A stretch of 64,000 nucleotides of DNA from Ooceraea biroi. Lineage: Eukaryota > Arthropoda > Insecta > Hymenoptera > Formicidae. Shown in pieces: positions 49,201 through 61,611 of the stretch; positions within the stretch are counted from its first letter, which is position 1; the number at the start of each line of letters is the position of its first letter. Under the pieces are notes generated by a model. That model saw nothing but the letters and a program-made list of their open reading frames with translations. It was not told the DNA's origin and made no database searches. The stretch lies in the NCBI RefSeq assembly GCF_003672135.1, contig NC_039508.1:12411945-12475944 (forward strand), read 5' to 3'. The translations under genes and the position numbers were made by a program.

Positions 49201-49678
49201 TAACGATCGTGTCGAGATTGCCGAGCTGTAACGAGCAAATGCGACATCTAATCGCCGCATTAACGTTAATTATAAGCGTACCGGATGTTACGTGTATCCG
49301 CCGATTTGGCGAACTTGTCAGCCGCATGTATAACCTACCATGCCGTTCAGCAATTCGCTATCGATCGGTTCTATCGTATCGCGAGCTTTAACCCGTACAC
49401 GCATACGATATCCTTTTTTCGCGCGAAGAAGAAACAATTTCCGATGAAAAAGATTATTCGATAAACATACGGCAGTCGGAAAATGTCGGATTTCCGCTAA
49501 TCAAAAATATACAATTATATTATATAATTATACAGAATGTTTTAAATAGATTAAAGCAATAAGAGAGTGAGAGAGAGAGATTATATCTCTCCAGTTTATC
49601 GCAATCTTGATCGCGAGATTTATTTATTTCTCACGAATTCATCATTTCGATACATTTTATTAAAACGTTGACGAGAAC
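46278..49678. other. CpG-rich zone, possible first exon and intron of an unknown gene
   Basis: The frame 47495-48058 (187 codons, first codon GTG, so the real 5' end is unknown) includes a hydrophobic run RLFLLSYFLFGTLVVATA followed by a Thr-rich segment and CNIVGGRLARENYVCEG. It could be a signal-anchor exon reached by splicing, or chance. The CCA|GTAAGT donor at about 47478 argues that this part is intronic. A (CG)n run lies at about 47834-47851, CT tracts at 47.87-47.98 kb and (TC)n at 48231-48257. The remainder, to 49678, shows nothing. Confidence 0.35.
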
Positions 49679-49680
49679 TA

Positions 49681-50967
49681 TTGGGTCGTCCGGAAAGTTC
49701 GTGCCGATTTTGAAGGAAAATTCAAAGGCAACATTTTTTTATGTCGATAAATATGTATTGACTTATATATGCACCGTTTTGTTTCACAACTTTTGTCCAT
49801 CTTTCACGCAACTGGAAGATTCCATTCTCCCAGAACTTCTTAGGTTTCTCGGCGAAAAACTCCTCAAGGTGGTTTTTTATGTCGATCAAAGAGTTGAAGT
49901 TCTTGCCGCTAAGAGAATTTTGCACAGACCTAAATAAGTGAAAGTCTGAAGGTGCAATGTCTGGTGAATACGGTGGGTGAGGTAGCACATCCCAGCCAAA
50001 CTCCAACAATTTTTGTCGGGTAGTCGAAGAAACACGAGGTCTGGCATTGTCCTGATGGAACACGACGCCCTTCCTATTAGCTAATTCTGGACGTTTTTCC
50101 TGAATCGCTGTCTTTAATTCGTCCAGTTGCGAGCAGTACTTATCTGCATTTATCGTTTGGTTGTGTGGTAGGAGCTCATAATATAGGATTCCTTTCCAAT
50201 CCCACCAGACACAGAGCATAACTTTTTTTGGATGAAGGCCGGCTTTCGGAGTGGTTAATGCTGGTTCATTTCGCTTACCCCAGGATCTTTTTCGTTCTAC
50301 ATTGTTGTAAATGATCCATTTTTCGTCACCCGTCACTAATTGCTTCAAAAATGGTACGTTTTCGTTGCGCTTGTACAGCGAGTCGCAGATGGAAATGCGA
50401 TCCATTAAATTTTTTTCGGCCAAATTATGCGGAACCCATACATCATAGCGACTTACGTAACCAAGCTTCACTACATGATCGTGGACAGTGGTTTTCGATA
50501 TTTTCAGTATCTCTGCTAATTCACGTGTCGTGTAGCGCGGGTTATTCTCGATCAGTGTCTTGATTTGGTCATCATCAGTAGTAAAGGGTCTGCCCGAGCG
50601 TTCTTGGTCTTTAAGGTTAAAATCACCAGCTCTAAACTTAGCGAACCACTTACGTACGGTTCTTTCAGCTAAAGCGCCTTCTCCGTAAACAGAACATATC
50701 GAATTTGTTGCTTGTGAGGCATTTTTGCCTTTCCGGTAATAGAAAAGCATCAAGTGTCTAAAATGTTCTTTGTTTTCTTCCATCTTCAAAAGAGTACAAA
50801 ACTGACACGAATCAATTAATCTCAAACAACTTTTTTCCTAAAGATGCGTTGAAATGTCACCTTTAAGCATATGTATATAAATCGTATGTTTTCAATAACA
50901 TTGATATATTCAGACATGTTCCAACGCCATCTATTAAAAATCGGCACGAACCTTCCGGACGACCCAG
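49681..50967 (-). mobile_element. full-length mariner transposon (mellifera-like)
   Basis: 1287 bp bounded by inverted repeats of about 31 bp: 49681-49711 starts TTGGGTCGTCCGGAAAG, and the right end at 50937-50967 is its inverse with two mismatches. A TA dinucleotide flanks both sides (49679-49680 and 50968-50969), the Tc1/mariner target duplication. The single gene is intact. Length, TIR length and protein features are those of an autonomous mariner; the protein start resembles the mellifera subfamily. This is the best-preserved element in the window. Confidence 0.95.
49722..50783 (-). CDS. mariner transposase, intact (D,D34D)
   Basis: 353 residues from the ATG at 50783 to TGA, the usual mariner size (about 345-355). 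The frame is also open upstream of this ATG, but family alignment supports MEENKEHFRHLMLFYYRKGK as the N-terminus. The first HTH with GEGALAERTVRKWFAKFR covers about residues 1-60, and a second HTH lies around 85-110. The linker motif reads WVPHNL (usually WVPHEL). The catalytic triad is complete: Asp153 in TGDEKW, Asp245 in HQDNARPR and Asp280 in YSPDIAPSD, with exactly 34 residues between the last two. Arg250 replaces the usual His after NARP. There are no stops or frameshifts. It cuts and pastes the element at TA sites in the nucleus. Its promoter would be inside the element, between the right TIR and the ATG. Confidence 0.95.
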   Translation of the reverse strand: MEENKEHFRHLMLFYYRKGKNASQATNSICSVYGEGALAERTVRKWFAKFRAGDFNLKDQERSGRPFTTDDDQIKTLIENNPRYTTRELAEILKISKTTVHDHVVKLGYVSRYDVWVPHNLAEKNLMDRISICDSLYKRNENVPFLKQLVTGDEKWIIYNNVERKRSWGKRNEPALTTPKAGLHPKKVMLCVWWDWKGILYYELLPHNQTINADKYCSQLDELKTAIQEKRPELANRKGVVFHQDNARPRVSSTTRQKLLEFGWDVLPHPPYSPDIAPSDFHLFRSVQNSLSGKNFNSLIDIKNHLEEFFAEKPKKFWENGIFQLRERWTKVVKQNGAYISQYIFIDIKKCCL

Positions 50968-50969
50968 TA

Positions 50970-53900
50970 GTTCATGGAATAATTTTGGGATCTTTTCACT
51001 GACCTTTGGTGTGACCGGAAAACATATGACGATGAGTGAGGGTATACGATAAGGCCGGAGAATTTTCAGAAAAAATATAGTCCATCGCATGCGATCCGCT
51101 AATTATATCGTACATCTCGCAAATCTCATACCACGTGCAGTACATTTAAAACCATCTCCCACAATTTTACTCGCATTAAGCGAGCTGCATAATTAAAGAG
51201 AACGGTTTTAACTTCAATGCACGTCGTCATCGATATCGGCCGGTGTGTAAGTGTTCGCCGCGAAATATGATGGCGTAATGGACGACGCGGTTCGCATTTC
51301 CACCGTGTTGTATATAATCCACCGAGATTGTCCACGTGACTCGTAATGCATACTTAAATACATTTCCAAGGGGTTACCATCGTATTGCTAACGTATTTCG
51401 ATGATTACCGAGTCAACTAAATACATCACTTTCGGATAACTAGTCTCTCCTCTCATTGTAGTTTTATATTATTTTATATTTGTTATTATATCGAACTTTG
51501 TAATTATTTTCTTGTCATTGTGTTTTATACGACTAGCAATATTAGGTTCTACATTTTGCATATTCATTTTGAAATGATGACAGTATTGACAATATTAATG
51601 ATGTGTTTGTATAAATGTTACAGATATCTGCTGCTTATTTTCATAGTTCTCTTTATTGCCTTACTATTCTTGAAAAGAGAAATGTTCTATACTCTGTCTC
51701 CCTCACAAATTGTACATAATGGTCTTTTAAATATGCAGAGATTCACCAGCGCACTCGTTATGACCCAAATACTTTCTTTCATCTACCATCCGATCACTTT
51801 TCGCTGCGATATAGCGCCCAGCAAATTTCGCTCTCATCGATATAAATTGCGTTAAATACAATCCGGAAGTACCCTCGAGCTATACACGAAGCAATAGGAG
51901 GATAACTCCTCAATGAAAATAGTAATTTTATTTGATCATCTTAAAACTCGATCTCTATTTTTACATTGCTATTACCGTATAATTCCGCAAACGCTTATTC
52001 TCGATTTCACAAAATTGATATTCTTCGTGTAATAATTTTACTAATACTATAATACAATTTTCTGTCTCCCTCTTTCTTTCTCTTTAAAACTTCGCTAAAT
52101 TTAATAGAGAAATTTTTTAGCGGAACTTGAAACTCTGGACACTTGTCAATATGAACCTTCACCAAAAGGCATTAAAATGTATCAAACAAGTTTATGTATC
52201 AAATTGAAGTGACAACTATAAGCATTTTTGGATCCATTTTTATTCCGAATTCATATTTGTGTAAAACGAAAAACGCGTGACATTATGATTCGTACCTATC
52301 AGGATGTCTCCAACGCGTGGAGCGTAATCTCTTGCAACAAAATAGGCTGCACGACACAGATACGATGTCGCAGTGACGTTTCGTCGATCCGAAATTCAAC
52401 GACTGATCTCGATCAGTGACAGTTGCAATCGCGTATCAGAAAATAACAGCTAGCTTTAATAGACGTATACATAAAATTCGACGACTAAAGCAAAAATTTT
52501 TTGTAACGTGACATGACTTTGAAACTATAATATACGTATAATTTACAACAAAGGCATCATGTTATTTCTGAGTGTTATTTTTGGAACCAAACCTTTTCTT
52601 AAACTGAACTATGTGGCTCTCTTTTTAAAATTTTATTAAAAAATAATAATTAAAAGTGCAAAACCACATTAATCTCTCTAGAGAGAGGATTATCTTATCT
52701 TATATACATCTTACATACAAAAGACACACACGTATAAAAGAACTTATTTATTATTATTCAATGAATTAATTCATATAACTAAATTATCAGTTAAATGAAA
52801 AATAACATAATATCTTGTCACTAAAAATACACAAGTAAAAGCAAAAATTGTTTTCTTGACAAGCAACATTATAATCTTCTAATATCTTCACCTCACAAAT
52901 TACTTTTTTCAGATCCTGCCCTCGAGCGATTAATATTTAATGCAACGAATGCACCGTAATAATGCCGACAAAAGCTTCACGACGCAGAAATCCGGCCGTA
53001 ATCAAGCTTTGCGATAGAGAGCCAGTAATCGATGGACTTTGCGAGCGAACTCGCGGTGCTAAGACTCCGCGAGCGATTTATGCGATGTTGACGAGGCGCG
53101 CATGGAAGACAGCCACGGGAACGGAAGGCAAAGCGAGCGAGAGGGGAAACCACTTCGCGCAGAGCTCCGTGCTGCGAAAGGGTGGAATATAACCGAGTGA
53201 CCGAGTGGAGTCGAGAAGTGAGAGGAAGAGAGACGGAGAGAATGCACGGCTGCGGCGAATTGGCGGGCGAACGACTCGCGAGCGCGAGGGCGGCTCTGGT
53301 GGCGGCGAGGGATGGCGTCTTTAAAATTCGAAGTGAGTTAATTTGATTATCGCCATAACTGCGACAGAGGGGAGAGGAGAAGAGAGGGAAGAGCTGAGGG
53401 ATGGGGGACGAGGGCACGAGGAATAATCCGGCTGTATAACGACGTCGAGCCTAGGCTATTGCCGTCGACGTTTCCATTGTACGGCTGCTACATCGCACCC
53501 CCCCTGTAGAAGCGAGCAGACGGAAGGGTGGCGGCGAACGGAGAACGGCTATACTGATTGGCCCCCAGCTGGGGCAGCAGTAAACATTCTCTCGCCTTCT
53601 CGTCGTGGCGGCGGCGGTGGATGGCCGAGGAGAGGGTTGGCACACTCGCCCTCTCGTTCCCCCTCGCTCGTTCATGCAGTCTCGGGATCTCGGTTCTACT
53701 CGCACCCCCGTGGCAACCCTGTCCTCTTTCCCGCTGCTTCCGCTCACTCGCTCTCCCAGCCCGCCAACGGTCTCCCACCCTTACGAGCTTAAGCCCGATT
53801 TAATGGGGTGGAAACGCGCGGCTCGATCAAGTTGTATTCAATTATCCCTCCTTTCCGTCCTCCGGCCTCGCCCGGGCCATCTACAGAGTGTCTCGCAAGA

Positions 53901-54974
53901 AAATTCTCTCTCTCTTTCTCCAAGGTGCCCTTTGGCCCTTGCACCCCGGGTCGGCCTGTTCTGGACACGCAGAACGTATAGTTACCGGCAAGCAAAGGGA
54001 CCACCCAAGGTCGATCCCAGCGGGTGACAAGGATCTATTTAATCCACTGGATAGTCCGGATCGAAACTGTGGCGCGTGTCATGCGACGAAATGAATAACG
54101 GTCCTTAACCCACGATTTAGGTGTTAGTCTGTCGTGGAGAGGTCAAAAGATTTATCGACGAAAGAACTACATGAATTATTGCGGAAATGATATGATCTTC
54201 AAATGGCCAAGAGATGCACGAGTTTCCAAAAAAGGTATCAAGTTTTCAAAAAATAATTTCGACGTCAGGATTATTTTGCGCATCGCGGAAATGATCGCAA
54301 ATAGGTAATATATGCGGATCTTCTGAATTAAATACCTAATAGACTGTCGAGTTATATCCATTGTTGCTCGTCCGCACCGATAAAACAAAGCGCGAAATAG
54401 AAGCCGCGAGTAAATTCGCGAAGTGCACGCCACCATTTCGTCCCAGCGCTTTTTCGTCATTTTTCCCCCGGCATTTGTGGCATTGTTCTATTCACGTAAT
54501 CCGTTCTGCCGACCCGCTGTCCCGCGACCTCACTCCTTCACCTTTGCTCACTCTCGACGTTGATTCTCTCGTTTCCCGTGTTTCGTTCGCAAACAAACGC
54601 GCGAGATTGTGGGAACGCGGCGATTAAAAATTCAATGTTCGCGCAGATTACCGCGGTTTATTCGCAGTTTGAAATTATTATTCGCTAATATCGTTAACAT
54701 ACCGCTCGCGTTACTCATTGTACCGTTAACTTCATAACGCGTATTGCCAAGTCCTGTTCATCATTGTCTGCCTAATCATCACATAGATTATATAATACTC
54801 GTCCATCGTTGTTAATGACTGTATAATACTAATAAATGCTATTAAATTTACCTACTCTCATATCTACACGTCATATCGTCAATCACGATTTCATAATAGC
54901 TTGTAGTCCTCGCAACCACCTTATCACACACTTCATATACACGCGTCTTTCTTATCATCAGTCCCTCATAATAA
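50970..54974. other. non-coding stretch
   Basis: AT-rich from 51.4 to 52.95 kb. A plus-strand frame at 51520-51855 (111 codons) has a hydrophobic segment but is AT-driven and unrecognised. An acceptor-like CTTTTTTCAG ends at about 52912. The CpG-rich block 52.95-54.1 kb has several overlapping frames on both strands without family resemblance, with a donor-like GAA|GTGAGT near 53330. Confidence 0.45.
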
Positions 54975-54976
54975 TA

Positions 54977-56238
54977 TTAGGAGTGTGATTTAGTTTTGAG
55001 GGTTTTGCAACAAATGGCTGTAGTGTCAGTTTGTTCCACTAGCTGTTTCCGATAACTGTTGTTTCTTACAGTGTTGACATTATCTATGACATTTAGTAGC
55101 ATTATAGCAATAGATGCAATAACAGTCGTGTTTATATCATCGTAAAAATGCAACTTCCGAAAGCTCTTTAGCATTTTCGACATGCGTTGCTTTTGTTTTT
55201 TAATCAAAAGAAAACTGCGGCTGACGGTTATAGAATTCTTGTGGAAACTTATGGTGATTCTGCCCCATCAATTAAGACGTGTGAATACTGGTTTAGACGC
55301 TTTAAAAGTGGTCATACTGATGTGAAGGACAAATAACGCTCGGGACAACCAAGAAAGCTTGAAAATGCAGATTTGCAAGCATTATTGCACGAAAATCCAA
55401 CACAATCCACTTCAGAACTTGCCAGAGCATTAAATGTTGATCGTACAACAGTTGCCAAACATTTACATGAAATGGGAAAAATTCAGAAAGAAGGGAAATG
55501 GGTTCGACATCAATTATCGGAAAGTGCCATTTGAACATTTGCATTTCGTTGATCGCCAGGCAAAAAAAGAAGAGTCTTTTGTCTCGGATTGTTACTGGGG
55601 ATGAAAAGTGGATCTATTTTGATAATCCGAAACGCAGAAAATCATGGGTGGATCCAGGCGAACCATCGACATCCACTCCGAGACGCAATATTCACGGTTC
55701 AAAAGTAATGCTCTGTATTTGGTGGGATAGTGTACTATGAGCTGTTAAATCCGCATGAGACTGTCACGGCTGATCGTTATCGACACCAATTGTACAAGTT
55801 GAAGCAAGCATTGGACGAAAAACGACCACCAATTGCGAGTAAACGACGGAAAGTGATTCTTCTTCGTGACAACGCTCGACCTCACGTTGCGTTATCAGTG
55901 AAACAAACACTATTAGAGCTCGAATGGCAAGTCTTACCGCACCCCGCGTATTCTCCGGACAGTGCTCCATGCGATTATTATTTGTTCCGGTCGATGCAAC
56001 ACGCTTTAAAGGATACACACTTTCATAATTTCGAAGAAGTGCGAAAATTCGTCGACGAATGGATCAACCGAAAAGAAGAGTGATTTTATCGTGGTGGAAT
56101 CGATCTCTTGCCAGAAAGATGGGAAAAAGTTCTAGAAAACGAAGGAAAATATTTTGATTAAGGTATTCATTCATTATCATATTTAAATACATGCGTTTTT
56201 GAGCAAAAAAAACCCTCAAAACTAAATCACGCCCCTAA
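54977..56238 (+). mobile_element. degenerate mariner transposon (mauritiana-like)
   Basis: 1262 bp with inverted ends of about 28 bp (left starts TTAGGAGTGTGATTTAG; two mismatches to the right end) and flanking TA at 54975-54976 and 56239-56240. The ends share nothing with the mariner at 49.7 kb, so it is a separate lineage. The transposase remnants (KTCEYWFRRFKSG, PERWEK) resemble the mauritiana subfamily. The ends remain well matched although the gene is broken, so the element could in principle be moved by a transposase supplied in trans. Confidence 0.9.
55180..56161 (+). pseudogene. mariner transposase pseudogene
   Basis: Homology runs through most of a mariner transposase but in broken pieces. 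The N-terminal part (YRILVETYGD, KTCEYWFRRFKSG) is cut by a TAA at 55334-55336 inside the KDK-RSGQP motif. After the HTH and linker (KWVRHQL) a stop and a frame change follow near 55530. The TGDEKWIYFDN block with the first catalytic Asp is in another frame, and a second frame change lies near 55730. The next piece has RDNARPHVA and YSPDSAPCD, so the second and third Asp are present with the D34D spacing, but Ser is replaced by Cys in the last motif. A TGA interrupts at about 56081 before the conserved end (GIDLLPERWEK), which stops with TAA at 56159. Not functional. Confidence 0.92.
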
Positions 56239-56737
56239 TATATTCCATTATCATCCCCGAGATTCCCCTACCAGCTTACATAAATTTTCCATAATTATTC
56301 CAGGCAGTAAGCAATATACATGAAGAATCGCGGAATCATTTCACGCCATCGCAATGCCATAAATGCAACGACGACGCGGTGGCTGATGACGAAGTCTCGA
56401 GTGGAGCTAGGCACTTGGTCGAAGGCCGTAAAGGGCTCGTTGCGGCTTCGCCGTCATTGCTCGCAAAATTCGGGAATTTCAGCAGTGTTTGCAACAACCG
56501 GACCTCCCCGTCCTCTTTGCCGCTACGGCGACCGGCCGCTCTACCGGCCCCCCGATACCATCATCCACGGCAATTATTCGCAGCCGAAGGGTAACGCGCA
56601 TTATACCGATCTCGCCTAAACTCCATTCAAAGACACGACTTTCCACACGACCCTTCCGTCCCCTTGCTGGTGCTGCCGTTCTACACTCTTCGCCCCCTAA
56701 CCAGCCGACCGCCCCCGAAATGACAATCGCGCGGACT

Positions 56738-56759
56738 GCAGCAGCAGCAGCAGCAGCAG
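56738..56759. repeat. (GCA)n microsatellite, seven units
   Basis: Seven perfect GCA units directly before a donor-like CAG|GTATGC. In the open plus-strand frame it reads as poly-Ala. It may be a coding-type repeat at an exon end or only a microsatellite. Confidence 0.8.
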
Positions 56760-59700
56760 GTATGCACCCTCGCTCGAGTGTGTGCCGGAGGGTTTATGCG
56801 AACGGCTACACGGAGCGTGTTTGCGTCTGTGTGTGCATGCATGAGGATACGTGTGCGTGCGTGCGCGCGCGTGCATGGTGGAGCTCTGCAGCAACTGCGC
56901 CAAACTTCGAATTAGCGCCGGCGACGAACTTCGAGATTTACAGTACAACTGCGCACCCCCTCCCCTTCGTTCGTGCCGCCGCGACCGAAAGAATTACAGC
57001 GTTCGTTCGAGATATATGCACACGCGCCGCGTACGTATATATGCGGCTGTGTCTACGTGTGCGCGTGCAATTCGCGCTGGTGGTTGCTTGGCACGTGTGT
57101 GCGATGTGCGCGCGTATAAGCGTACGCAAACAAACACGGTCACAACGCCTGGTAGGTGGATATACCCATCCCGGTGCGATATTTACGCAAGCGGATCGCA
57201 CGGTAATACCGTACCCCTATCCGCCGAGCCCTTCGCATACATCAACCGCATTCCGTTGGGTAAATCACGCCGGAAATCTTACGTCGACCTCCCTGATCGA
57301 AAGCGCGTCGCCGTAAATGAAACCCCTCACGACTCCAGTAAACCCGAGTGATTGACTCAATTAACGATTCTGCAATTATAACACCTTCGTTATCGGCACC
57401 GGGCAGGTGAATAGACATTGATGCTATTTGGACGCGAAAGATGCGACCACGATTTTTCTGGGAAAAAGTTTAGTACAAGTTGAGGTAAGAAAAAGATGAA
57501 AAAAATCAGTTTGGACACGACGACGTAACACTTTCGAGATGTCACGTACATGTCACCGTACCGTTTTCAGATTCGGTATGAGGATTAAGCGGATTCGTAT
57601 CTCGGAGTACAGAGGTGCAGGTATCCGATGGTTTCCTTAACTCGGGATGGTTGGCATTACGGGGAGTGCAGGATAGTTTGCGCGATCGAGTCAGCCGAGC
57701 GAGCGAACTTTGGCCGCGCTCTAAGTTTAATTCGTGGTGGCAGTCCGCTCGACCATGAAGAACGTTGTCTCATCGGCAGCTTATCGGACTTCGGCAAGTT
57801 CGACGCGACGTCCAAGGATAAACGTCGAATTGGCGATCCGCGACAGCGCGAGGACGTCTCATTTTTCCCGCCGGCCCGGGAAAACTTCGAAGAAGGATCA
57901 GAGAACGACCGACGTGCTCGCGATAACGAGGAGATAAAGTCGCGAACGAGCTGAATTTGCAATGCAAAGGCACGAGCACAAATAATCACATATGCGCAGG
58001 CATTAGTATTTTAATTAGACAATGTATCAAATAATCATGAAGCAAGAGGATAGTAAATAACAATGTCGTCATTGTGAATAAAGAATAGTTTGTTATCACA
58101 TGTATGAATTTACGTTTCGGGTGCACGATGTAAGGAGATGTAAGCATCAGCGCAAACCATAGATAAAAGCCGCAGAAGCGCAATCGTCGTCACATGGATT
58201 CGCCTTTGTCTGACGATAACCAATCTTGTTTGCAATCAGCGAAGTGTCGTGTCACGCACTGACGAATCCGTCGCGCGAAAAATCCGTCAAAGTACTACAA
58301 ATCCACGTCGTGATGCACCGATTGACAGTTGTCGAATGTAGAAAGATGCGAGGGGAGTAACTGCGCGTTCTGTAACGAAGAGACGCGGCAATGATAAATC
58401 ACCTTCGCGACCGCGTCCATTTCGATAAATTCCGCAAGAGTCGGGAAACCCGGCAGTTTTTCAACACCGAAACACGAGAGATTTATTAATGTTTAGCCCT
58501 TGATAATAACTATTTACATATATGGTTAATTGTTTGTATGGAATTCTTGCAAATGGCTAGAAAAGGAGGATGAACGTTATCGAGTCTTCTATTTAAATTT
58601 TATTATCAAATTGTATTTTTAAATGTCTTGTAAACGTTTTTTAACGTCTCTTTAACGATAACACTGTTCTTGTTATTTATGAGATATTTACGTTTACGTT
58701 ATTTATGAGACAGTTACGTTGTTTAATATAAAATAGTTTGCAATGCTTGTGGATTTAGATAACCCTGAAAGAGATAACCCAGGAAGCGAGTTTGCAAGCT
58801 CTGTTCTGCTCTATTTCCCTTTACACTCTGTTGCGCGACCTCCGTACGAATCGCAATCACCATGCATTTGCGAAGTAATTTACATCTTTGCACGGATAAG
58901 CTCGTAAGCGCTCTGTAACCGATGCAATTGAACAGCTTTTACATCAAAGCAAGTACAGAGGCTCCGCTAAATTCAGAGAAGCGCATAAATCTTCCCTAAA
59001 CAAAAAAGAATACGTAGTATTATCGTAATTTGTAACATATCGCAATAAGCCTATATACAAAGGTACATCGAGAGAAGAAAACGACCGAGAGAGGAGAATG
59101 TACGAAGAACTCTCTAACAAACAGCAACACCTGTTTCTGTACTCAACTACGTCTCTGACTTAACTGACAGTATCGGCTTGAGTACTTTTACATATAACAG
59201 ATCCGAGCCAACACACGTGAAACTAAATAGGCGAGCGAGTTTTCTCGCTGCCCCAGGTTTCCGCCTAAATAATTCGACGTACGCCGGAGGTCGACACCGT
59301 GGAATGCCGAGGAATCCGAGCGAATAGGTCGTGCGTATGGTGCACACCTTTTATTTCTGTGCCGGCTGTCCTGGGTTTTTCGCTGCGCGCGAAGAATTTA
59401 ACGCGACGAAAGCCCCGAGGATCGTGTACGAACTCGGCCATTCGAGAGGGATGCCTGCGAACAAGTCCGCCGAGCGCGGGCTTTAAGACTGCAGAGTTCA
59501 GCTCGGTGCCCGGAAACCGGAGAATGTGGTCTTTCCCGGGCCGAGCGTGTAACTACTTCATGCCAAGAGTATTCGAAATACTCGGCGATGAAGTATGCCA
59601 CGGTATCAGAGGTCTGCGGCTTGTAACAAAGCAAGCCCTCCGGGTACCGAGTTTACACACGAGCCCAGGCATTCGCCACCGCCGCCGCCAGCGGGGGAAC

Positions 59701-60826
59701 GAATGTTAATGCAACCCCAAGAACTTTATCATCGGCGCCGACGACCCGTTATGAGACCGATATATCGTCTACCGCGAAATTCAATCGGGCCGGCGCGAAA
59801 CCAACGCGAGATCGTGGAATTCCGTTTAAGCACAATCGAATTGCACAATTAGCGGGATCACCATTGCGATCTTAAATTGATACGGTACTATTTTCCTCAA
59901 TTAAAGGCTTCCTGCTGTTCACTTTGATTAGACATATGTATACTTTACTGTCATTTCGCTCCACATTGACTGATCCATTAAAGCATAAAAGATTTTTACG
60001 TGCCATTACGGACTTAAAATGTATTCATTAATTTTTCATTGTGACCTGAAATTTTATTCGGAAACTCTCTCTTTTGTCCATTTAAATTATGATATATCAT
60101 TTCTTCTTGTTCATCTTTTTATTTTAAATATTATTTCTTCTACTTTTTATTTTATGTAATAATTTTCTTCCTACTTTATTATTATTTGTGCACGATGATA
60201 TTATTTCCTGGTATAGTAGAAATTTGAGGAAACTTTGAACAAATGTAAATATTTATTTTAAAAATTATGCTGTATTCGAATGAATTATTTAACATATACA
60301 CATGTAGAGGTATTCTAACGAAATAAAATCACGAGTCAAGCGAACAGTCTCACCGCCGAATGAAGGCGCATTTCGAAATTCTCGCGTCGGCATCAATGCG
60401 AAGTGGAAAATGCTCTCACGACAAAAATCCGAGCGAAAAGTAGTAAAAACGCTCGTCATCCCCGCGTAACATGTATATATATATATATATGCGAAGAATG
60501 CACTGAGAAAAATGCAATTCATTGCCGGCCTTGTGAGCCGGTTTAGACCCCTCATTCTTTTTCTCGCAACTGAGTGTATCTTTCCTAAAGGGAGGCTAAA
60601 GAGTACAGCGGAACAATGCTTTTAACTTCACGTTGCTGTTCGAGCGTGCTCTTTCGGCTCTCAGTTATACCGCAGGCTTGGTTGTTAACTCGAGACACTG
60701 ACGGGGATTAAGGTTTCAAGCAATAAAACCGACCAGCACGATTCTTCTTCTTTAATTCGGTGCGACAAGCCAGGGCTGTACACAATCGACAAGCATACAA
60801 AGTTAGAGAGAATGTATTATACGTAT

Positions 60827-60829
<3 letters not shown>

Positions 60830-60866
<37 letters not shown>
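60830..60866. repeat. (TA)n microsatellite
   Basis: An uninterrupted run of about 18 TA units. A shorter AT run lies at about 60472-60490. Confidence 0.95.
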
Positions 60867-60873
<7 letters not shown>

Positions 60874-60933
60874 TTCGTGCAGTGACTAAATTAAAATTGC
60901 GTCCAATTTTCTTACCTTCAATTATTATTATTA

Positions 60934-60972
60934 ATTATAGTTTTATTATAGTTTTATTATAGTTTTATTATA
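60934..60972. repeat. 11-bp tandem repeat, about 3.5 copies
   Basis: The unit ATTATAGTTTT is repeated in AT-rich DNA. Confidence 0.8.
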
Positions 60973-61540
60973 TTTATTTTATTAGTAATAATCTTTTGTC
61001 GTGTCATATAATTTATACAGTCTGTCCCAAATCTACGGCAATAATTTTTAAGGTAGATATTCTAAAACAACATTTTGAATACGAAACTGGCAAGGTTCTA
61101 ATAATTTTTAAATAGAAAGCGATTAAAGTTTATTAATGACGAAATTGAAGTCTCGGTCGTTCAGGCATATTAGAATATCGTAGGTGCTTCTGTGAACAGA
61201 ACTTTCTTGGCAATACTGAAATTACCGTACAAATATGCATTAATAATTTCATGAAGAAACTGATTTTTCTTTTATGAAACACGCTTATCCATTGCATATG
61301 CAAGTATAATTTAAATTTTTAAATAACCAATGTATATGCAGTATGATATTTCGATATACGTGTGCAAAATTGCAGCTTTAACATTGATTTTAATCGTCTC
61401 TTATTTATTGTAAAAAGTATTATAGACTAGACAGTTTTGTATACTTTTTTGAATGTTTCACATGGAATCTGCTTATAAAATTATTGCTGATTTTAGAATA
61501 TTCTGTAGTATATTCTGTTCATGAAATAAAAATCACATAT

Positions 61541-61572
61541 GTGCGTGCGTGCGTGCGTGCGTGCGTGCGTAC

Positions 61573-61606
<34 letters not shown>
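61541..61606. repeat. compound (GTGC)n-(GT)n microsatellite
   Basis: GTGC units run to about 61578 with one GTAC-type interruption, then change to pure GT. Alternating purine-pyrimidine throughout, so it could adopt Z-DNA under negative supercoiling. Confidence 0.95.

Positions 61607-61611
<5 letters not shown>

Noticed and set aside
56489..57316. 275-codon plus-strand frame with poly-Ala
   Set aside because: Other long frames overlap it on both strands; the poly-Ala comes from a CAG microsatellite; the sequence after the possible donor at 56760 looks like GT-rich simple sequence.
60978..61530. Possible transposon end at CAGTCTGTCCCAAATC
   Set aside because: No matching inverted end or coding remnant could be found in the following kilobase.
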